Shown one piece after another: positions 25,221 to 33,872 of a stretch of DNA of 64,000 nucleotides. Numbering within the stretch: position 1 is the first letter of the stretch; each line of letters starts with the position of its first letter. The stretch is from assembly GCF_000723185.1 (NCBI RefSeq), contig NZ_CBTY010000008.1, positions 108,677 through 172,676 of the forward strand. Direction: 5' to 3'. A model generated the notes under the pieces. The model saw only the letters and a program-made list of their open reading frames with translations. It did not search any database and was not told the DNA's origin. The position numbers and the translations under genes are program-made. The stretch is from Candidatus Nitrosotenuis uzonensis. GTDB lineage: Archaea; Thermoproteota; Nitrososphaeria; Nitrososphaerales; Nitrosopumilaceae.

Positions 25221-27110
25221 GTGGATGCTGAAAACATACTGAAAATAGTAGAACACCTCCAAAAGGCCAGGATCGGGGATGTTGGTAGACTATCCTATAT
25301 AGAAAAGACAATCAAAAGCGGAAAGAATCTCTACAACTCTGACATTCGTTACGTTCTGGCAAAATCAGAACAGCTAAAAACACAGCTATCCGTACCAAAG
25401 ATTCCGGCTAATGCTCCAAAACAGGCTCCTCCACATCGATGTTATGTTTGTAATGATGAACTTCACCTTCAGGACAGGGTCGTAAGGCACCAAAATGAGT
25501 GGATGCATCTTGCATGCTTTGATAGGAAACTAAAAACCATGCCAGAACTACAAGCTGGCAATACTGCGCCAGAACAGCAAGCACAGGAAAAATCGACACT
25601 TGTACCAGAGCCATCTCAATCATCGAAATCACCAATTGCACGTCAACAGCACAAACACAGCAAGGAAAAAGCCAAGACGGACCCGGTACTAGTCCTACTG
25701 GCAATTGTAATCTTTTCGCTTTTGATATTTACTGCCTATAGCATGTTCAGCACTCTTAGTATAATCGCAATATCGCTTGCCGCAATCCTCGTATTCTTTC
25801 AGATAGTATCCAAGACATCACCGCAAGTGCAGTACAAGTACGGACGCAAGGGCGCATCATTATTTTCAATAAGCGTGATGATAATGCCGTTCGGACTTGG
25901 AACTATAATTGCATATGACGGGTATTCAAGCGGAGCTATGTCAATAATACAGACGGTCTTTATCTGGGGGCTCACACTCTCGTTCTGGCAAACAATGCTG
26001 TTTGTGCCTCTTGCAATAAGGAGTATAGCACGAGAATCATTGTTGCAAGCGCCTACAGAATATCCAAGGATGAGTGTTCTAATACCTGCATACAATGAGG
26101 AGAAAGTGATCAGAACAACAATAGAGTCGCTAATAGCGACCGACTATCCTGACAAAGAGATAATTGCAATCGATGACGGCAGCAAAGATCAGACATTTTC
26201 GATCATGTCCGAATACAAAGATAAAATCAAAGTAATCCACAAAGAAAACGGTGGCAAGGCATCCGCACTTAACGCAGGGATGCTTTACGCTACGGGCTCT
26301 ATAATAGTAATACTTGATGCTGACACTATCATAGGATACTCGTCGCTAAAACAGCTTGCAAAGTCATTTTCAAACGAAAATGTCGCAGCCGTTGCAGGAA
26401 ACATCAAGATAAGAAACCGAGTTAACATCTTGACTTGGTGTCAGGCCCTTGAATACCTCTCTGGCATACAGATCATGAGACGCGGTCTTGACTATTTTGG
26501 CGCAATAACAATAGTGCCTGGCGCACTGGGCGCATTCAAAAAAGACAAGCTTGAGGAGGCTGGAGCGTACCACAAGGAAACACTGGTAGAAGATTTTGAT
26601 GCCACAATGAAAGTGCTCCGCTCCGGCATGATAGTGAGCGGAAGCAATATGGCTACTGCATATACGCAGGGCCCAAATACACTCATAGATTTTTACAAGC
26701 AAAGAAAACGATGGTATCGTGGCAATCTGCAGGTGCTAAGGAGACACTCTGACATACTGCTGAACCCCAGATTTGGCTATCTGCAAAAGTTTGCATACCC
26801 GTTGATGGCAATACACATGCTACTAATACCGTCGGCAAGCTTGCTCGTGCTGGGCTTTGCAGTATATCAGATCATACTTGGAAACTATCTTTACATAGCG
26901 TATACATTGGGCTTGTACATCATACTGCAACATCTTCTTTCTGCCATGGCAGTTAGAATGGACAAGGATGACAAGAGACTCATTCTATACTCTACGCTGA
27001 TGGTCATAGGCTACAAGCAGTTAACTGACATACTGCAACTAAAAGCGGTAATAGAGGAAGTATTCAAACTAAAAGCAAAGTGGACAAGCGCAAAGAGAGT
27101 GCAGCAGTAA
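25221..27110 (+). CDS. Membrane processive family-2 glycosyltransferase with N-terminal zinc finger
   Basis: 629 residues from GTG. Order: helical N-terminus; a zinc finger with CYVC (74-77) and HLAC (96-99); a Pro/Gln linker; four or five membrane helices (about 153-270); a GT2 domain from about 283 with VLIPAYNEE, DDGSKD, DADT, EDFD and QRKRW (about 493), the set used by processive inverting synthases such as PgaC, hyaluronan and cellulose synthase; then C-terminal membrane helices. It probably polymerises and exports a beta-linked polysaccharide. The cytoplasmic zinc finger is unusual. Convergent with a secreted 3D-domain protein and near a secreted deacetylase. Confidence 0.85.
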   Translation: MDAENILKIVEHLQKARIGDVGRLSYIEKTIKSGKNLYNSDIRYVLAKSEQLKTQLSVPKIPANAPKQAPPHRCYVCNDELHLQDRVVRHQNEWMHLACFDRKLKTMPELQAGNTAPEQQAQEKSTLVPEPSQSSKSPIARQQHKHSKEKAKTDPVLVLLAIVIFSLLIFTAYSMFSTLSIIAISLAAILVFFQIVSKTSPQVQYKYGRKGASLFSISVMIMPFGLGTIIAYDGYSSGAMSIIQTVFIWGLTLSFWQTMLFVPLAIRSIARESLLQAPTEYPRMSVLIPAYNEEKVIRTTIESLIATDYPDKEIIAIDDGSKDQTFSIMSEYKDKIKVIHKENGGKASALNAGMLYATGSIIVILDADTIIGYSSLKQLAKSFSNENVAAVAGNIKIRNRVNILTWCQALEYLSGIQIMRRGLDYFGAITIVPGALGAFKKDKLEEAGAYHKETLVEDFDATMKVLRSGMIVSGSNMATAYTQGPNTLIDFYKQRKRWYRGNLQVLRRHSDILLNPRFGYLQKFAYPLMAIHMLLIPSASLLVLGFAVYQIILGNYLYIAYTLGLYIILQHLLSAMAVRMDKDDKRLILYSTLMVIGYKQLTDILQLKAVIEEVFKLKAKWTSAKRVQQ

Positions 27111-27112
27111 AT

Positions 27113-27904
27113 CTACGGCTTTGCTTCCTTGAATCCTACTGCAAGAACGCGACTGTCTTCCTGCGGAGGCAATTTTGTTATCTTGTATGCTGCATCCCTT
27201 GCAGACTTGCCATAACCTGTAAAGATGTCTATGTGTTTGTCTCTCCACTCTCCAATGTCTACTGCCCAATACGTTCTGGCATTCCAAGGAGATGGTATGT
27301 CAGGTATGCGCAAAAGCGTGCCATGTTCAATCACGCCGTCTGTCATATTGGTACTCCCATGTGTTACTGCTACCATTATGAGTGGCTCGTTCAGTGAGCT
27401 TGTAGAAACTGGAAGGCACACACCGGTAAATGTGGCAGCACAGCTCCCATAATGGTAAAATCGAGTTCTCTGCCCATCTGGGCTGATAAAGTCGTTCTGC
27501 CAGCTCTGCAGTATCCTGCCGTCACTTGTCATTCCTGAGCCCTGAATTGCAACTTCATTAAGAAACGTCTGTTTGAACTGTTTTAGATAATACGTCGAGT
27601 TATTCTCCGAATAATCAAACGACCCTCCTCGCTTCTGGCCGCTGACATACGTCCAAACCATCCTGTCTGCAGGGTAATCCTTCTCGAGCGGTAAAAAGTA
27701 TCCTGTTATCTTCCAGCCTGCAGAGCCTGGATAGCACTTTCTGTCAATCGGATCACGGATCTGATCCTTGGGGCACGCTTTGACCTCGGAGCATAGCATG
27801 TCTCCGCAGATCTTTTTTGCCGTCTTTGATATAGCTGCGTCAGCATCAATTATCGTTGCCAACGCCACAAAGCTTAGCAAGAGAAATATTGTAATGCGTT
27901 TCAA
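27113..27904 (-). CDS. Secreted 3D-domain (RlpA/MltA-fold) protein
   Basis: 263 residues. The signal peptide ends near ADA-A; a Cys-rich stretch follows (CGDMLCSEVKACPKD), then the body. The C-terminal ~90 residues have the 3D signature with its Asp residues: WAVDIGEWRDKHIDIFTGYG then ARDAAYKI. 3D domains occur in MltA lytic transglycosylases and other glycan-acting proteins. Its stop is two bases from the GT2 stop (convergent) and its start is 16 bases from the divergent deacetylase start, so it sits inside a polysaccharide locus. A glycan-binding or glycan-cleaving role is inferred. Confidence 0.8.
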   Translation of the reverse strand: MKRITIFLLLSFVALATIIDADAAISKTAKKICGDMLCSEVKACPKDQIRDPIDRKCYPGSAGWKITGYFLPLEKDYPADRMVWTYVSGQKRGGSFDYSENNSTYYLKQFKQTFLNEVAIQGSGMTSDGRILQSWQNDFISPDGQRTRFYHYGSCAATFTGVCLPVSTSSLNEPLIMVAVTHGSTNMTDGVIEHGTLLRIPDIPSPWNARTYWAVDIGEWRDKHIDIFTGYGKSARDAAYKITKLPPQEDSRVLAVGFKEAKP

Positions 27905-27920
27905 TCCTACTAATTAGAAA

Positions 27921-30629
27921 TTGACATATAAAAACATGATATCGCATTCACATAAACACTTCCTTTTTGCGTTTATTTTGATTTTATCTGCCTGCATTTT
28001 TGCAGTACCACATGAGGCGTTCTCACAAAGTACTGGCACACTGAACGTTTCAATAAAAAGCGAGAACGGGGATAGAGTTGTTCCTCAGGGACTTGTACTC
28101 AAAGTGTTCAGAGGACTTGATACACTTCCACTTCGAGAATTATCTCCTCTTAACGAGAATCCTCTGGCAATAAGCTCACTGCCATTAAACCACCGATACA
28201 AAGTCGAAGTCTACATGAACAGCATGTATGCAGGCGTCGGATTCATTGACATGAAAAAAGCGCAAGAAGACCTTGAGATCACAATCAAAAACACGGGAGG
28301 AATGCGTCTTAACATATTCTACAAAGACGGCCAGACTCCTATTGCCGGCGCCGCTGTCACTATAAAGTCGCATGATGGAATTGCTTGGTCATACTCTAAA
28401 ACTGATATTAACGGGAATACGCTAAGAGTCTGGCTTCATCCTTCCATTCGAGACGGTGATCACTATTATGCTGAAGTCTCTCTTGCAAAAGACATATTAT
28501 TCAAAACTGCCCCGATAAAACTTCAACCTAATGTGGCGCAGGAATTCAAGATAACTACTGCATGGCCAGTGCTAGTGGACAAACTGATAACTGTAGAAGT
28601 ATACAACAGTACGACAAACAAGGTAACAAAGCAAGACGGCTCATTTGTGGCAGAGCTGTATGACAGACAAAAAAACAAAGTGGCACAATCTGAAGTAACT
28701 GAGAGGGGGCTTGCATACTTTTCAAAGCTCAAAGTGAACAATTACCAGCTCTACATAAAATCAAAAGATTCTTCTGGAAGCCTCAAGACAGTTACCACAA
28801 AACTGATGCCTGTTACAGAGTCCACCAGCATCGTCAAGGTATACATTAACAATCCTGAGCTGAACTCTGATCATCTTAACTGCAATTGCGTGGCATTCAG
28901 GCTTGATGATGTGCAGGACTTTTTTCTAGCACCTGCACAAATTGCGGTAATGTCTACGTTTGAGAAAAAACAGGTACCATTGACCATAGGGATAATTGGC
29001 AGCCTAATTGGTACTGATCAAAATCTGGTAAACACGATAAAGCTCGGTCTTGCTAACGGCAATCTGGAGCTTGCCAGCCACAGCTGGAACAACAGGGTAA
29101 TGACGCAGATGCCAAAGCCAGATCAGGAAAAACTAATTGGAGACACCAACCAGAGAATTCGATCCGTTTTTGGCGTTACTCCCACCACATTCATACCTCC
29201 AGAAAACGTTTTTGATGAGACTACAATTCAGATACTCAAAGACAACGGTTTTACACACATCAGCTCAGCTGCTACAGTAAAGGAGCCGACCCCATTTACA
29301 AAGTCCAAGTTTTACCAGTTTCCAATAGTGCCTTACACTGCAATACTGAACACTGCCACCGGAATATGGGAGCATGTTCCAAATGAGCAAATCCTAAACA
29401 AAATTGATGAGAGCATATTTGATTATGGATATGCCGTGGTGATGATGCACCCATACGAGTTTTCACTATACGATAATGGGTATACTAACAAGGTCAACTC
29501 TACAAGCGTAGAGCGACTAGGAGCGCTAATTGACACAATAAAATCAAAGAATATCAAAATATTGCCAATAGGCTCAATTCAGGATTATGATGCACCGCAA
29601 GCTGTCAAACCAAATGATGACAAACCAGAACAGATACCTAACTGTAACTGCGTGGCATTCCGGCTTGATAACGTGCAAGACTTCTGGCTAAACGACGTAC
29701 AGAATACAGTTATGAACACGTTTGCTGAGAGCAAAACACCTCTGACACTTACGGTAATAGGCAAATTTATCGGAGATGACCCAAAGACTGTGAATGCAAT
29801 CAAAGAAAAACTGAACACATCCTCCGTCAGAATTGGTAGCCGGGGATGGGAATACTTGGACCATTCTGCATTTGATGCGGAGAGGCAGGCTGCGAGCGTG
29901 TTACAGACAAATAAAAAGATCTCAGACGTCTTTGGGGTCAGGGCAAGCGTTTTTGCACCTCCCTACGATGCGTTCTCGTCTCAAACAATCGAGGCTGCTC
30001 GGCAGGCAGGGATAAAGTTCTTCAGTGCAAGTATTGTGGTTGACAAGCCCCCATATCAGGACTCTTCCATCCGACATGTTCCAAGTACGGCTTACTTTGA
30101 GAACGTCATAAGCGATGATCCGTTCCTTAGCGGCACAGTGCAACAAAAGGCACTCACCAAAGTGCAGATGGTGGTAAAGCAGCATGGCTTTGCAGTAATA
30201 AGCTTGCAGGCATCTGACTTTGCAGTAAAGCATCAAACATTCCAAAATGAGGTTGATCAGAGAAAAATTGATCTGCTAAAGTCCCTCATCTCTGATATGA
30301 GGTCAAGCGGAATGTCAATTGTCTTTCTTGAGATGATTCCATCTATGCTAGATGACAGCATGATTTCAGTTCCAAGCTGGATAAAAAACAACGCGGGCTG
30401 GTGGTCTGAGGGAAAGATAACTGATTCAGAGTTTACAACTGGATTGGAATTTCTAATAGAGCACAAAGTACTCAAGATTCCTCCAACCCAGGCAGGCACT
30501 GGTGGAACGAAAAACATTCCAAGCTGGATAAAAAACAACGCGGGCTGGTGGTCTGAGGGAAAGATAACTGATGCTGATTTTGTAAAAGGAATCCAATATC
30601 TGATTGAGAATGGAATAATCAGGGTCTAA
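27921..30629 (+). CDS. Secreted double NodB-domain polysaccharide deacetylase with Trp-Trp repeats
   Basis: 902 residues. Signal peptide (cut near AFS-Q); beta-sandwich region (about 30-320) with GAAVTIKSHDG; NodB domain 1 (about 322-565) with RLDDVQD, ASHSW, PPENVFDE and MMHPYEF; NodB domain 2 (about 570-810) in which these become RLDNVQD, SRGW and SLQAS, so it lacks the metal Asp and His and is probably inactive. Two C-terminal repeats (IPSWIKNNAGWWSEGKIT) are encoded by an exact 56-base duplication. Probably de-N-acetylates an extracellular amino-sugar polymer, plausibly the product of the GT2 at 25221. Confidence 0.85.
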   Translation: MTYKNMISHSHKHFLFAFILILSACIFAVPHEAFSQSTGTLNVSIKSENGDRVVPQGLVLKVFRGLDTLPLRELSPLNENPLAISSLPLNHRYKVEVYMNSMYAGVGFIDMKKAQEDLEITIKNTGGMRLNIFYKDGQTPIAGAAVTIKSHDGIAWSYSKTDINGNTLRVWLHPSIRDGDHYYAEVSLAKDILFKTAPIKLQPNVAQEFKITTAWPVLVDKLITVEVYNSTTNKVTKQDGSFVAELYDRQKNKVAQSEVTERGLAYFSKLKVNNYQLYIKSKDSSGSLKTVTTKLMPVTESTSIVKVYINNPELNSDHLNCNCVAFRLDDVQDFFLAPAQIAVMSTFEKKQVPLTIGIIGSLIGTDQNLVNTIKLGLANGNLELASHSWNNRVMTQMPKPDQEKLIGDTNQRIRSVFGVTPTTFIPPENVFDETTIQILKDNGFTHISSAATVKEPTPFTKSKFYQFPIVPYTAILNTATGIWEHVPNEQILNKIDESIFDYGYAVVMMHPYEFSLYDNGYTNKVNSTSVERLGALIDTIKSKNIKILPIGSIQDYDAPQAVKPNDDKPEQIPNCNCVAFRLDNVQDFWLNDVQNTVMNTFAESKTPLTLTVIGKFIGDDPKTVNAIKEKLNTSSVRIGSRGWEYLDHSAFDAERQAASVLQTNKKISDVFGVRASVFAPPYDAFSSQTIEAARQAGIKFFSASIVVDKPPYQDSSIRHVPSTAYFENVISDDPFLSGTVQQKALTKVQMVVKQHGFAVISLQASDFAVKHQTFQNEVDQRKIDLLKSLISDMRSSGMSIVFLEMIPSMLDDSMISVPSWIKNNAGWWSEGKITDSEFTTGLEFLIEHKVLKIPPTQAGTGGTKNIPSWIKNNAGWWSEGKITDADFVKGIQYLIENGIIRV
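30370..30425 (+). repeat. 56-base exact direct repeat, copy 1
   Basis: Encodes the first Trp-Trp repeat core of the deacetylase; identical base for base to 30517-30572. Silent positions are also identical, indicating a recent duplication or gene conversion. Confidence 0.85.
30517..30572 (+). repeat. 56-base exact direct repeat, copy 2
   Basis: Second copy, 147 bases after the first and in the same frame. Confidence 0.85.
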
Positions 30630-30943
30630 CTTGGAAAAGAACTATCTGGGCCCACCTTGTCTTTTTCTTTGACGTCTTGATCCCATTTTCCCCTAACTCC
30701 CTTTACCAGAAAGAATATTCCTCCACCTATGAGTGCTATGACCAGTGCAAAGAACCAGTTTCTATCCTGCATTGCAACATTGCAATCGACTGGTACCTGT
30801 GTTCCATCTTTGTATTCAAAACATTCGCCAAACTGCTGCGATTGTATGGCAAGGTTGTAGTGATGCTGGCCCAAGACTCCGAGCACAATAAATCCAGCAA
30901 AAATAAGTCCTATGCCTATCAAAGTAAATCTGGTATCGCTCAT
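30626..30943 (-). CDS. Small two-helix membrane protein
   Basis: 105 residues. Membrane helices at about 7-27 (FTLIGIGLIFAGFIVLGVLG) and 64-84 (WFFALVIALIGGGIFFLV) flank an extracytoplasmic loop with two Cys (GECFEYKDG, VDCNVAM) that could form a disulfide. The C-terminus is charged. Overlaps the deacetylase stop by four bases on the other strand. Function unknown; eight bases separate it from the SRPBCC gene upstream, so they may be co-transcribed. Confidence 0.7.
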   Translation of the reverse strand: MSDTRFTLIGIGLIFAGFIVLGVLGQHHYNLAIQSQQFGECFEYKDGTQVPVDCNVAMQDRNWFFALVIALIGGGIFFLVKGVRGKWDQDVKEKDKVGPDSSFPS

Positions 30944-30950
30944 CTTACAA

Positions 30951-31442
30951 TCATATTGATGCGTGCTGCTTTTCTAGCTTTTCCTTGAGGTTTTTGAGCG
31001 AATCTCTGTAGAACGAGTCCATAAAGGACAGGAACTCTTCAAACTCTTTCCTGTCTGATCCGCGACTTATCAAAAACGAAGTCCATGTTATGGATGATTT
31101 TTTCCCTTTTGCTGCAATAGATATGGTAGCATGATATCCCTCAAGAGGCAGGCCGGATGTTGCAATGTATGAGAGATATTTTTCCTCTTGCCAACCCACT
31201 ATGTATTCTACAACTTGGCTGCCGTCTGCAAAGAATATTTTTCTTGATGCGCCTAGGCCTTTTTTTGTCTTCGATAGAAACACTGTCTTTTTCACATCGC
31301 TCACCCATCCTGCAAGGCCTGCAATATTACTTATTTCCTGCCAAATTGCAGGTACAGACACCGCTACGATGACTGACTGCGTTACCGTTCCTGTATAGTG
31401 TCCGTCCTTGCTGGCCCCATAAACTAAATGACTCACATCCAC
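30951..31442 (-). CDS. SRPBCC-family lipid/ligand-binding protein
   Basis: 163 residues with the START/Bet v1-like pattern of polyketide cyclase/dehydrase proteins: VTQSVIVAVSVPAIWQEISN at the start, GLGASRKIFFADG, then a strand-rich middle and a long C-terminal helix (FYRDSLKNLKEKLEKQ). Such proteins bind hydrophobic ligands in a cavity; the ligand is not predictable. Upstream of the small membrane gene in the same direction. Confidence 0.8.
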   Translation of the reverse strand: MDVSHLVYGASKDGHYTGTVTQSVIVAVSVPAIWQEISNIAGLAGWVSDVKKTVFLSKTKKGLGASRKIFFADGSQVVEYIVGWQEEKYLSYIATSGLPLEGYHATISIAAKGKKSSITWTSFLISRGSDRKEFEEFLSFMDSFYRDSLKNLKEKLEKQHASI

Positions 31443-31507
31443 ATCAAGGCAAAGTTCCTTAAATTTTAAGGCGACAGATATACATTTGTTAAGACTCTAG
31501 TCACTCT

Positions 31508-32779
31508 ATGGTGTTTGGATGGGGCAAGAAAAAAGAGGAAACCGAAAAGGCAACACTGGCGCAGGAAATACAAATATCTGAAATTATGCACGCCCTTGAG
31601 GAACACAAAAAATCAAGACAGGACATAGCAGCTCAGGAGAGCAAACCTCGCTTTGAGACAATAAAAAAAGAAATACAGTCAATCTTTCGGATAATTAATA
31701 ATCTCAAAGACGATGATCTGAATCTTGATGATGTGGACAACAGGATCAAAGTAATTGCCGTTAGGGGCAAAGCCGAAATAGTCGAGACCATCACCAAAGA
31801 GGCAAAAACCACGATTCCGGATGTCCGAAACTACGAGTCCATGTTAAAGTCTACCGAGGTGTGCTCGCACATACTTAAAAAAATCGGAGATGTACTTGGA
31901 AAGAACAGTCGCATAGTTCACATTTTTGCAAAAAAATATGCAAATGATCTAAAAGCGCATCTTGAAACAGTTACTACAAATCACCAAATAATTCTGAAAA
32001 TGATACAGGAGATAAAAGACTTTGAGTCATCCGAAAACATAATCAAAGAAAAAATAGCGAGTCTGACGTCGCTATCTGAAGACCTACTTACAAAAATATC
32101 AGGCCTTGCAAAGCACAAAGAGTCACTAAAACAATACGAAAATCTAATTGCAGGCACTGAGAAAAAACTACAAGAACTCAAATCGTCAAAAGAATACGCA
32201 CAATTTCTCAGCCTGCAGAGTAACCTGAAACGACTGGATGAGGAAAGAAATCGCACCTACAAGGAAATCGACGATGAGTTTTCCAAGATATCGCGTCCGT
32301 TGGGCAAGTATGTGTACGTCACATCGCTTGACAAACAACTAAAGGTGCTGCTAGAGTCACTTATTCAAACCCCCTCCGGAACACTTGAGGCTACAAAAAA
32401 AGACGCGATAATCACAATTTTAGAATCGTGCATGAAAGGAGTGATTTCTGGAACTGTATCGGTCAAGGAGAGCGAAAAAACTGTAGGCCAAATAACTCAT
32501 CTCATATCGATACTTGATCAGCTTATCAGGAGAAAAGAAGAACACGAAAAGAAAATACGCGCTGCAAAAGAGCAGGCAGGATCGTTTGACCAAAATCATT
32601 TTGCAGATCTTGAAAAAAGATTATCAGATGCAAAGGAGGATCTGGACAACACTACATCCAAAATACGCAGCCTAGAATCGGAAATCGAGCAGCAAACAAG
32701 GCAGAGCGAGCATTTACTTGAAGAACTCTCCGAGATTTTATACAAGACTCTCGGAAGAAAGTACGTGGTGGTAAAGTGA
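31508..32779 (+). CDS. Long coiled-coil protein upstream of a JAMM protease
   Basis: 423 residues, starting MVFGWGKKKEETEK. Nearly all helical with coiled coils at about 150-245 and 345-410, and a central globular part (about 255-345). The region 60-120 contains a helical segment with NRIKVIAVRGKAEIVETI. No Walker motif, so it is not an SMC ATPase. The stop TGA abuts the ATG of the JAMM gene, so the two are translationally coupled, which suggests a functional pair. Unknown family. Confidence 0.72.
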   Translation: MVFGWGKKKEETEKATLAQEIQISEIMHALEEHKKSRQDIAAQESKPRFETIKKEIQSIFRIINNLKDDDLNLDDVDNRIKVIAVRGKAEIVETITKEAKTTIPDVRNYESMLKSTEVCSHILKKIGDVLGKNSRIVHIFAKKYANDLKAHLETVTTNHQIILKMIQEIKDFESSENIIKEKIASLTSLSEDLLTKISGLAKHKESLKQYENLIAGTEKKLQELKSSKEYAQFLSLQSNLKRLDEERNRTYKEIDDEFSKISRPLGKYVYVTSLDKQLKVLLESLIQTPSGTLEATKKDAIITILESCMKGVISGTVSVKESEKTVGQITHLISILDQLIRRKEEHEKKIRAAKEQAGSFDQNHFADLEKRLSDAKEDLDNTTSKIRSLESEIEQQTRQSEHLLEELSEILYKTLGRKYVVVK

Positions 32780-33169
32780 ATGGGCAAAATAGAGCGCAAG
32801 GTAGTGCTGAAAAAAGATGTCAAGGACAGCATCCTATCTTATTGCAAAATGAAACATCCTTCAGAAGGCATACTGATACTGAGGGGCAAATCAAAGAAGG
32901 GGACGATCACAGTAGATGGGCTTGTAATACCTCCATTCTCATACAGCGACCAGACGTTTGCAGGATTTCCGCAATCGTTTCTGCCATTTGATCTCTCATA
33001 TGTGGGAATAGCTCACTCGCATCCTAGTGGCTCTGCCAGCCCTTCAGTTACTGACATGCACAACTTCTTTGGACTAGTAGCAATCATCGTACAGTCCCCG
33101 TACGAGAAGGACGAGGACATCTTTGCGTGGGATAGTGCCGGAAACGCACTACCGATAATTTTTGAATGA
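32780..33169 (+). CDS. JAMM/MPN+ metalloprotease
   Basis: 129 residues with the complete JAMM zinc site: Glu29 (SEGILILRG), then HSHPSGSASPSVTD with His79, His81 and Asp92. In archaea such proteins remove ubiquitin-like modifiers (SAMP/Urm1-type) from targets, as HvJAMM1 does. No modifier gene is close by. Coupled to the upstream coiled-coil gene by abutting codons. Confidence 0.9.
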   Translation: MGKIERKVVLKKDVKDSILSYCKMKHPSEGILILRGKSKKGTITVDGLVIPPFSYSDQTFAGFPQSFLPFDLSYVGIAHSHPSGSASPSVTDMHNFFGLVAIIVQSPYEKDEDIFAWDSAGNALPIIFE

Positions 33170-33194
33170 CAAGCTGGAAAAATGACTACAAAAC

Positions 33195-33200
33195 TTTATA
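33195..33200 (+). promoter_or_regulatory. TATA box of the zinc-ribbon membrane gene
   Basis: TTTATA centred about 25 bases before GTG 33222. Confidence 0.5.
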
Positions 33201-33221
33201 AGGTTTTTTAAGCGATTGACT

Positions 33222-33545
33222 GTGTTGTACAGCTACAAAAATTACCTGATTGTTCTTTTCGCTTCTCTTGCTGTTAGCATCGGACTCCAAATGATATTGC
33301 CGTTTCCATACGGACTTGCAGCTGCACTTGCAATATTCATAGCGCTTCCGCTTTTGATACGCAGACGATACATGAGTCGAATGCGAGGATATGGCGGTGA
33401 TGGGGGCGGAAGCGGCGGAGGATTCTTTGGATTCAATTCCGAGGGAGGCTCTGGAGTAAAATATGTCTGCCTTACGTGCAACCACCGATTTAAGGGAGCT
33501 ACATGCCCAAGATGCGGCTCAAAGATGAAACGCGCAGATTTCTAA
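33222..33545 (+). CDS. Membrane protein with C-terminal zinc ribbon
   Basis: About 107 residues. GTG 33222 is preferred over TTG 33216 because of the TATA spacing. Two membrane helices (IVLFASLAVSIGLQMIL and LAAALAIFIALPLLI), a Gly-rich linker (GGDGGGSGGGFFG) and a C-terminal zinc ribbon with CLTC and CPRC. The linker and ribbon are probably cytoplasmic. Function unknown; three bases separate it from the next gene. Confidence 0.75.
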   Translation: MLYSYKNYLIVLFASLAVSIGLQMILPFPYGLAAALAIFIALPLLIRRRYMSRMRGYGGDGGGSGGGFFGFNSEGGSGVKYVCLTCNHRFKGATCPRCGSKMKRADF

Positions 33546-33548
33546 GTT

Positions 33549-33872
33549 ATGTCGCTTGATAAGCTAAGGCAAAAGGCAATTTATCAGAACTCGATTGACA
33601 CATGGATAGCTGCATGCGAGGAAAAACAGGTGGACTGGTATGAGACCGACCGTTACCGCAGGTTCATCGCATATCTTGTGCAGAACGGGCTCAACCTGAA
33701 AAAATTCCCCCTTTGCATCAAGGAAACGGGCGGAATGTATGAGAGGGGCAAGGACAAAACTGCATTTGCCGAAACACTCTCACAGATGACTGATCCAAAT
33801 GCAGCTGCATACACTATAAAATTAAACGACCAAGCAGTTCAAATAATACGTAGTTTTGATTTTGCCAACTAG
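33549..33872 (+). CDS. Small soluble protein of unknown function
   Basis: 107 residues, no membrane segment; helical start (LDKLRQKAIYQNSIDTWIAA) and a conserved-looking NGLNLKKFPLCIKETGGMYERG. I recognise no family. Probably in one operon with the preceding zinc-ribbon gene (three-base gap); its end overlaps the convergent DppC-type permease stop by four bases. Confidence 0.65.
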   Translation: MSLDKLRQKAIYQNSIDTWIAACEEKQVDWYETDRYRRFIAYLVQNGLNLKKFPLCIKETGGMYERGKDKTAFAETLSQMTDPNAAAYTIKLNDQAVQIIRSFDFAN

